A stretch of 64,000 bases of DNA from positions 300,521 through 364,520 of the forward strand of contig NZ_JAAGLU010000003.1 of NCBI RefSeq assembly GCF_010550245.1. The letters run 5' to 3'. Positions 59,055 through 64,000 of this stretch are shown one piece after another (the stretch's first letter is position 1; each line of letters opens with the position of its first letter). A program made the position numbers and the translations under genes. Origin of the DNA: Streptomyces sp. SID12501 (GTDB lineage: Bacteria; Actinomycetota; Actinomycetes; Streptomycetales; Streptomycetaceae). Under the pieces are notes generated by a model. It saw nothing but the letters and a program-made list of their open reading frames with translations. It had not been told where the DNA came from and did not search any database.

Positions 59055-61091
59055 ATGAACATCACACGACGTACGACCGCCACGACCGTAACCGCCGTAG
59101 CGCTCGCCACCGCCGGCAGCCTCCTCACCGTCGTCATCGCCCCGGCCGCCTCGGCGGCGCCCACCTGCAACTCCCCCGTCTTCAAGCGCCAGTTCTTCGC
59201 GAACACCGCCTTCTCCGGCACCCCGAAGAAGACCGACTGCGACGCCGCCATCGCCGAGAACTGGGGCGCAAAGGCCCCCGCTGCCGGCCTCCCGAAGGAC
59301 AACTTCGGCGTCCGCTGGACCGTCACCCGCGACTTCGGCTCGGGCGGCCCCTTCGCCCTCACGGCCTCCGGGACGGACGGCATCCGCGTCTACCTGGACA
59401 ACAGCCTGAAGATCAACCTCTGGTCCAACACGACCGGTTCGCACTCCAAGACCGTCAACGTGACGATCCCCAAGGGCAAACACACCCTGCGCGTCGACTA
59501 CGTGAACTGGACCGGCGCGGCCAAGGTCGATGTCGGCTACGCGCCCCGTACTTCGGCCACCGTCGACAAGATCAAGCCTCTCGCTCCGACCAGCGTCCGA
59601 GCCGTCTACGTCCCCGACGGGAGGGCTGCGTACACCGATCTCGCCTGGTCCGCCAACAAGGAGATGGACCTCACCGGTTACCGCGTCTACCGCCAACTAC
59701 AGGGGACCGGTACGTGGACCAAGGTGGCCACGACCACGGCCACCGAGCGCACGGCCGGGGATCAGCCGCCGCTCACGGGACAGTCGTACGCCTACGAGGT
59801 CCGCGCCTACGACAAGGCGGGCAACGAGTCGGCCGGCTCCATCGACCAGGTGATCATCACGGACGACCGGATCGCCCCCGCCGCGGCGGTCCTCACCGCC
59901 ACCGCCGTGGAGGCCTCCAACAACCTCACCTGGACGGCCCCCGCCGACGCCGTGCGCTACCGGGTCTACCGCAAGGCGGAGTCCGAGACCTCGTACACCC
60001 GGATCGCCGAGACCACCGCCAAGCGCTACGCGGACACCGAGGCGGAGTACGGCGCTGCCTACGACTACAAGGTCGACGCGCTCGACGCGGCCAAGAACGC
60101 GCGGTCCTCCAACGTCGTACGCAGCACCCGGTCCATCCTCCCGCCGCAGAACGTGACGGCGACCGTGCCGGACTACGGCGCGGTGTTCACCTGGACCGAG
60201 GCACCGGGCGGCGACACCGCCGACTACGACGTCTACCGCTCGACGTCCTCCCCTGTGGAGACGACCTACGAGGACCCCATCAACTGCAGCAGCCGCAAGA
60301 CCCGTACGGACACGGCCGGCAACAAGGTCCGCACGTGCGTCGACTACGACGGCGACCGGGGCACCGCGTACCACTACGTGATGACCCGGAAGAACACCGC
60401 AGGCCGCTGGTCCACCGGCTCCGCCGAGATGACCATCACCCGGCCCGGGGACGAGATCCCACCGCCGCCGGTGACCAATCTGACCTCCGACCCCCTGGAG
60501 TACGGCTTCAAGCTGGACTGGGACGACAGTACGGCGGCGGATCTGAAGGAGTACCAGGTCTGGGAGTACTTCTCCTGCTGCACACCGGACCACCTGGGCA
60601 CGGTGCCCGCCGGCACCTCCGAGTTCGTCGTGGGCCCGGAAGCGGCGAACGGCGGGTCGCACACGTACGTCGTCATCCCGACGGACATCTACGACAACAG
60701 CGCCGACTGGACGGGCGCCTACTGGGACAGTCCCGTCTCCACGGTCACCGGCGCCGAACTCGACCTCAGGCCGACGACCGTCCCCGAGGACACCGCCCCC
60801 TGCTCCCTGACCACCTTCACCACTCTCGGCGACGAGGGCGGCATGTACATCGACTGCGCCGACTCGGTGGCCACGGAGGCCGTAGGCATCAACGTGCACC
60901 GCTGGGACCGCGCGACGAGCACCTACGTCCGTGTGACGGACGTCCCGCTGGCACCCACCGCCACCAGCTACATCGACCACACCGTGCCCCACGGCACGAC
61001 CGTCTACTACCTGCTCTCGGTCGTCGCGGCCGACGGCTCGGAGACCTTCAGCAACGTGGGCTCCAGCGTGTCCCTGCCGAACGGAGCGTGA
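59055..61091 (+). CDS. Secreted PA14-like / fibronectin type III repeat protein (copy 3)
   Basis: The 678 residues have a signal peptide (MNITRRTTATTVTAVALATA to SAA), a PA14-like module (KRQFFANTAFSGTPKKTDC to VDKIKPLAPT) and about five FN3-like repeats (YRVYRQLQGT, YRVYRKAESE, YDVYRSTSSP, YQVWEYFSCC, INVHRWDRAT). Cysteine pairs in the later repeats may form disulphides. It starts 43 bp after copy 2 and ends 7 bp before copy 4. Confidence 0.87.
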   Translation: MNITRRTTATTVTAVALATAGSLLTVVIAPAASAAPTCNSPVFKRQFFANTAFSGTPKKTDCDAAIAENWGAKAPAAGLPKDNFGVRWTVTRDFGSGGPFALTASGTDGIRVYLDNSLKINLWSNTTGSHSKTVNVTIPKGKHTLRVDYVNWTGAAKVDVGYAPRTSATVDKIKPLAPTSVRAVYVPDGRAAYTDLAWSANKEMDLTGYRVYRQLQGTGTWTKVATTTATERTAGDQPPLTGQSYAYEVRAYDKAGNESAGSIDQVIITDDRIAPAAAVLTATAVEASNNLTWTAPADAVRYRVYRKAESETSYTRIAETTAKRYADTEAEYGAAYDYKVDALDAAKNARSSNVVRSTRSILPPQNVTATVPDYGAVFTWTEAPGGDTADYDVYRSTSSPVETTYEDPINCSSRKTRTDTAGNKVRTCVDYDGDRGTAYHYVMTRKNTAGRWSTGSAEMTITRPGDEIPPPPVTNLTSDPLEYGFKLDWDDSTAADLKEYQVWEYFSCCTPDHLGTVPAGTSEFVVGPEAANGGSHTYVVIPTDIYDNSADWTGAYWDSPVSTVTGAELDLRPTTVPEDTAPCSLTTFTTLGDEGGMYIDCADSVATEAVGINVHRWDRATSTYVRVTDVPLAPTATSYIDHTVPHGTTVYYLLSVVAADGSETFSNVGSSVSLPNGA

Positions 61092-61098
61092 CCTCCCT

Positions 61099-63078
61099 AT
61101 GAAGACCACCCTGCAGGCAGTGACCGTGGGGCTGGCCACCACGGCCGGTGTCCTCACCACCATCGCCGCTCCCGCTGCCTCGGCCGCGACCAGTTGCAAC
61201 TCCCCTGTCTACAAGCGACAGTTCTTCCCCAACACCACCTTCTCCGGCACACCGAAGAAGACGGACTGCGACACCGCCATCGCCGAGAACTGGGGCGCGA
61301 ATGCCCCGGCCACCGGCCTGCCGAAGGACAACTTCTCCGTCCGCTGGACCGTGACACGGGACTTCGGCTCGGGCGGCCCCTTCGCTCTGCCTGTCGCCGC
61401 GCAGGACGGGGTACGCGTGTACCTCGACGGCAAACTCAAGGTCGACGTATGGAAGAACGTGTCGTCGACAGTGCGGAAGACCGTCAACGTCACCATCCCC
61501 TCCGGCAAGCACATCCTGCGCATCGACTACGTCAACTGGACGGGCTCCGCCAACGTCAGCTTCGCCTACGCGCCTCGGACCGCCGCGAGCATCGACAAGG
61601 TCAAGCCCCTCGCCCCGACCGGCGCCTCTGTCGCATACGACACGACCACCGGCAAGGCCAAGCTCACCTGGTCCAAGAACACGGAGATGGACCTCGCGGA
61701 GTATCGGGTCTACCGCCGTTACGCGAACAGCAACTACTGGGTGAAGGCGGGCAGTACGAAGTCCGCCGCGTACACAGACGTTCCGCCGGCCACCGGAGGG
61801 GGCCACGCCTACGAGGTCCGCGCCGTCGACAAGGCCGGCAATGTCTCGGCGGGCAGCGCGGACCAGGCCGTCACCAGTGTCCAGCTGACCACGCCCACCG
61901 GTCTCACAGCCACGGGCACCGACAAGGGAATCCAGCTGACCTGGAAATCCGTCCCTGGCGCGGTGAGCTATACCGTGCGGCGCTCGGACGAGTCTGCGTA
62001 CACGGTCACCGGACCGTCCTTCACCGACAACACCGTGAAGCGATCGGTCTACTGGAGTTACCGGGTGACGGCCATAAGCTCCGACGGCTCCTTGTCGAGG
62101 GAAGCCGAGACAGCCGAGGTACGCCGCCTCGTGGCCGCGCCTACCGACCTGAAGACACCACCGGGCAAGACAATCCTCACCTGGATCGTGCCCAAGGACC
62201 CCGGCGACTACTGGGACTACCACGTCTACCGCTCGACGACGCTCCCCGTGGACACCACCGTCGAGCCGATCAGCTGTGACACCCGTTGGAAAATCCTCGC
62301 TGACGGCCGCGGGCAGTACACCTGCACCGACTGGTCCACAGCCCCAGGCGCGACGTATCACTATGTCGTGAAGGCGTTCGACGGCACATACGACGAGTCC
62401 GTCGCCAGCGCGACCGTCACCGTCACCAAGGAGACCGAGGATCTGACGCCGCCCGCACCCATCACGGGCCTGACCGCCAAGGCGACGAAATACGGCACCA
62501 TCCTGGACTGGAACGACAGCGACGCGCCGGACCTGATGCGGTACACCCTCTACCGGGGCAAGGCCACCAGCGACGGGCAAGGCAGCCAGGTCTGCTCGGC
62601 CGTCGCATACGCGCGTCTCGACACCAACACCTCCGAGTACAGAGACGTGCCCATGCCGAACGGCGACCGGTTCTGCTACTTCGTGGACGCCGTCGACACC
62701 TCGGACAACTCCAGTTACCTACAGACCGGCAAGGCGAACACGGTCGTCGTGGCCACGCTGGATCTGATGCCGTCCGTCGCTACTCCCGAGGACTCGCCCG
62801 TAACGCTGAACGCAATACCCTCGATATTCGATGAGGAAGTCGACCTGCGGTGGGACGAAGTGCCCGGCGCAACCGGGTACCGGGTGTACCGCTGGAACCC
62901 GGGTGCGGGCGCGTACGAACAGCTGGGCACCGCCACGGATTTCCCCTCATACGGAGACTTCCCGGTCAAGAGGGGCACAACCTACTTTTACTGGGTAACC
63001 GCCACATATGCCGACGGAACCGAATCCGCGCCCGGCGGCGACTTTGTAGCCATGGCACCGGAAGAGGAAGAGGACTGA
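61099..63078 (+). CDS. Secreted PA14-like / fibronectin type III repeat protein (copy 4)
   Basis: The 659 residues follow the same plan: signal peptide (MKTTLQAVTVGLATTAGVLT to ASAAT), PA14-like module (KRQFFPNTTFSGTPKKTDC, ENWGANAPATGLPKDNFS) and FN3-like repeats (YRVYRRYANS, YTVRRSDESA, YHVYRSTTLP, YTLYRGKATS, YRVYRWNPGA), ending acidic (EEEED). Lower GC and looser codon use than copies 2 and 3 in its second half suggest faster change. Confidence 0.87.
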   Translation: MKTTLQAVTVGLATTAGVLTTIAAPAASAATSCNSPVYKRQFFPNTTFSGTPKKTDCDTAIAENWGANAPATGLPKDNFSVRWTVTRDFGSGGPFALPVAAQDGVRVYLDGKLKVDVWKNVSSTVRKTVNVTIPSGKHILRIDYVNWTGSANVSFAYAPRTAASIDKVKPLAPTGASVAYDTTTGKAKLTWSKNTEMDLAEYRVYRRYANSNYWVKAGSTKSAAYTDVPPATGGGHAYEVRAVDKAGNVSAGSADQAVTSVQLTTPTGLTATGTDKGIQLTWKSVPGAVSYTVRRSDESAYTVTGPSFTDNTVKRSVYWSYRVTAISSDGSLSREAETAEVRRLVAAPTDLKTPPGKTILTWIVPKDPGDYWDYHVYRSTTLPVDTTVEPISCDTRWKILADGRGQYTCTDWSTAPGATYHYVVKAFDGTYDESVASATVTVTKETEDLTPPAPITGLTAKATKYGTILDWNDSDAPDLMRYTLYRGKATSDGQGSQVCSAVAYARLDTNTSEYRDVPMPNGDRFCYFVDAVDTSDNSSYLQTGKANTVVVATLDLMPSVATPEDSPVTLNAIPSIFDEEVDLRWDEVPGATGYRVYRWNPGAGAYEQLGTATDFPSYGDFPVKRGTTYFYWVTATYADGTESAPGGDFVAMAPEEEED

Positions 63079-63098
63079 CAGGCACGAACCTGGAACGA

Positions 63099-63139
63099 AC
63101 GGGCGGGACCGGAGGCTTTCCGCTTCCGGGCCCGCCCGT
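63099..63139 (+). terminator. Terminator after the PA14-FN3 array
   Basis: Arms ACGGGCGGG (63099-63107) and CCCGCCCGT (63131-63139), with an inner CGGA/TCCG pair, form a hairpin 20 bp past the stop. Confidence 0.7.
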
Positions 63140-63222
63140 CGCTGGGGAGTTATTCCGACGACCCCACAGGCCGTCGAATCATCGGGCGCTGGCCTGCTGA
63201 ATTTGGCCAGCCGGGACGGTCC

Positions 63223-63837
63223 TCAACTTCGCTTCGGCCCCGTGATCGCCTCACCGATGACGAATCCTTTGGCGGGCCCCTCCGGGACGAGCGCCTCGGT
63301 GCCGTACGGCACACGGTGCTCGTCCTCGTAGCGGGCGTGCTCGGGCACAGGAACCGTCAAAATGCTCACGGTGCCGCGGTTGTCGTAGTCGTCGATGATC
63401 ACGTACACGGGGATTCCGGCACGGGCGTACTCACGACGCTTGCGAACTCGGTCGCGATCCTGGTTGCGCTTCCCGGGGGAGACGACTTCGATCACCACGT
63501 GAACCGCTGACGCGTTGATGCCAAGGTCGTCCTCCGTCTCGATCGATTCACCGTCCCGAGGGGCCACGAACCCGTCCGGTACCCACGTTCTGAGCGGATG
63601 GATGACATTCATGTCGTTCCAGGCGCCGTACTCACCGTCCTGCAAAAAGATCGCGAGCGCATCGCGCAGGCGGTTGACAACCTGGGCGTGCGAAAAACGT
63701 CCAGTGGGCGACACCTCGATGGCTCCCTCGATGATCTCAGCGCGGTAGCCCTCGGGGAGTTCAATGGCCTTCCATGCCTGCCACACGACCTCGTCCAGGT
63801 TGGGTTCGTTCACAAATTCAGCCTGAGACTCGGACAT
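63223..63837 (-). CDS. Uma2 family (DUF820) PD-(D/E)XK-like protein
   Basis: The 204 residues carry EIIEGAIEVSPTGRFSHAQV, WVPDGFVAPRDGE, HVVIEVVSPGKRNQDRDRVR, then KRREYARAGIPVYVIIDDYD. These are the predicted restriction-endonuclease-like core residues (E, D, E-V, K). It is a fuller-length relative of the protein at 33328-33882. Common, often multicopy, in Streptomyces; function unproved. Confidence 0.9.
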   Translation of the reverse strand: MSESQAEFVNEPNLDEVVWQAWKAIELPEGYRAEIIEGAIEVSPTGRFSHAQVVNRLRDALAIFLQDGEYGAWNDMNVIHPLRTWVPDGFVAPRDGESIETEDDLGINASAVHVVIEVVSPGKRNQDRDRVRKRREYARAGIPVYVIIDDYDNRGTVSILTVPVPEHARYEDEHRVPYGTEALVPEGPAKGFVIGEAITGPKRS

Positions 63838-63873
63838 GATCTTGGGCCTCTCGTTTCGTGCGCAAGAGCGGTC

Positions 63874-63918
63874 GTGACTCCTCCCACGCGTGAACGCGCG
63901 GGCTTCTCCTGTCGGTGG
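63874..63918 (-). ncRNA. Terminal hairpin of an IS200/IS605-like element, candidate 3' end of an omega/reRNA
   Basis: Directly after the TnpB stop the minus strand reads CCCGCGCG-TTCA-CGCGTGGG followed by AGGAGTCAC. The stem needs a G-U pair that exists only on the minus-strand RNA. This resembles the right ends of IS605/IS1341-type elements, where TnpB's guide RNA ends. The element boundary would be close to 63874. Confidence 0.45.
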
Positions 63919-64000
63919 CTAGGCCACGTCGGGAAGGACCAGCCCGGCCCTGACAGCGACGTTGAGTGCGCCGACCTGGTCCGCGTTCGCGGTGTGGCCG
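63919..64000 (-). CDS. tnpB: TnpB (IS605 OrfB-like) C-terminal fragment at window edge
   Basis: Minus-strand translation entering from the right edge reads GHTANADQVGALNVAVRAGL then VLPDVA and a TAG at 63919. The GH-x-NAD-x2-GA-N motif is the end of the RuvC domain of TnpB (the NAD Asp is catalytic), following a zinc ribbon outside the window. TnpB is an RNA-guided nuclease of transposons. Confidence 0.8.
   Translation of the reverse strand, partial: GHTANADQVGALNVAVRAGLVLPDVA

Noticed and set aside
56225..59383. 1052-codon minus-strand open frame across the PA14-FN3 genes
   Set aside because: Antisense shadow of repeated coding sequence; the repeats give it false regularity.

Overview
The window is chromosomal DNA of a Streptomyces or very close relative. 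GC content and third-position GC are very high, gene overlaps of the ATGA/GTGA type are everywhere, and the core gene order matches the familiar Streptomyces neighbourhood fba / pyrE / spermidine-synthase-like / DUF2617 / aminotransferase / YbjN / clpB. Two accessory regions interrupt this core: an integrated element at about 22.0-30.7 kb, and a stretch of decayed genes at about 31.9-36.0 kb. More accessory genes follow clpB.

0-7 kb: N-terminus of a cytochrome P450, a FemX-type peptidyltransferase, a NarL/DesK-type two-component pair, and a tryptophan-to-anthranilate operon (kynA, kynU) with an arylformamidase-like hydrolase downstream. 7-13 kb: a lipoprotein and two paralogous receptor Ser/Thr kinases. 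Each kinase has a cytoplasmic kinase domain, one membrane segment that begins with a twin-arginine-like motif, and an extracellular amino-acid-binding-protein domain. 13-22 kb: housekeeping genes (DUF3151, DHA2 exporter, fba, pyrE, aldose epimerase, SRPBCC protein, SpeE-like, DUF2617) and a small Cys/Gly-rich membrane protein.

22.05-30.73 kb: an integrative element of the actinomycete AICE type. It has a tyrosine integrase, an excisionase, a replication ATPase, an HNH nuclease, a sigma-like protein, a KorSA-like GntR regulator with a 28-bp palindromic operator, and a P-loop kinase. It is bounded by a 19-bp imperfect direct repeat. No TraB/FtsK transfer gene is present, so self-transfer is doubtful. 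Its non-coding DNA holds four copies of an unusual cassette: 12-bp palindromes spaced exactly 22 bp apart, sharing outer GCT...AGC but with different, symmetrically compensated centres in each copy. I regard this as the strongest novel signal in the window.

30.7-37 kb: an aminotransferase followed by a scrapyard that includes a second, 5'-truncated aminotransferase copy, a Uma2 protein, and toxin-antitoxin remnants. 37-40 kb: ClpB with an HspR (HAIR) operator. 40-45 kb: a possible peptide-signalling locus with a small secreted peptide carrying two DSAW motifs, a Rieske-like protein whose cluster-binding histidines are replaced by arginine, and four paralogous LuxR/TrmB-type regulators. 45-50 kb: a secreted protein with a lost start codon, a VanZ-like protein, and a WhiJ/DUF397/anti-sigma-type set. 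50.5-54 kb: the conserved ATP-grasp / alpha-E / transglutaminase triad. 54-63 kb: a sugar-binding lipoprotein and four tandem secreted PA14-FN3 proteins, the first a pseudogene. 63-64 kb: a Uma2 protein and the 3' end of a TnpB gene with its terminal hairpin.

All calls come from reading the sequence and from recalled family features. No database search was run.
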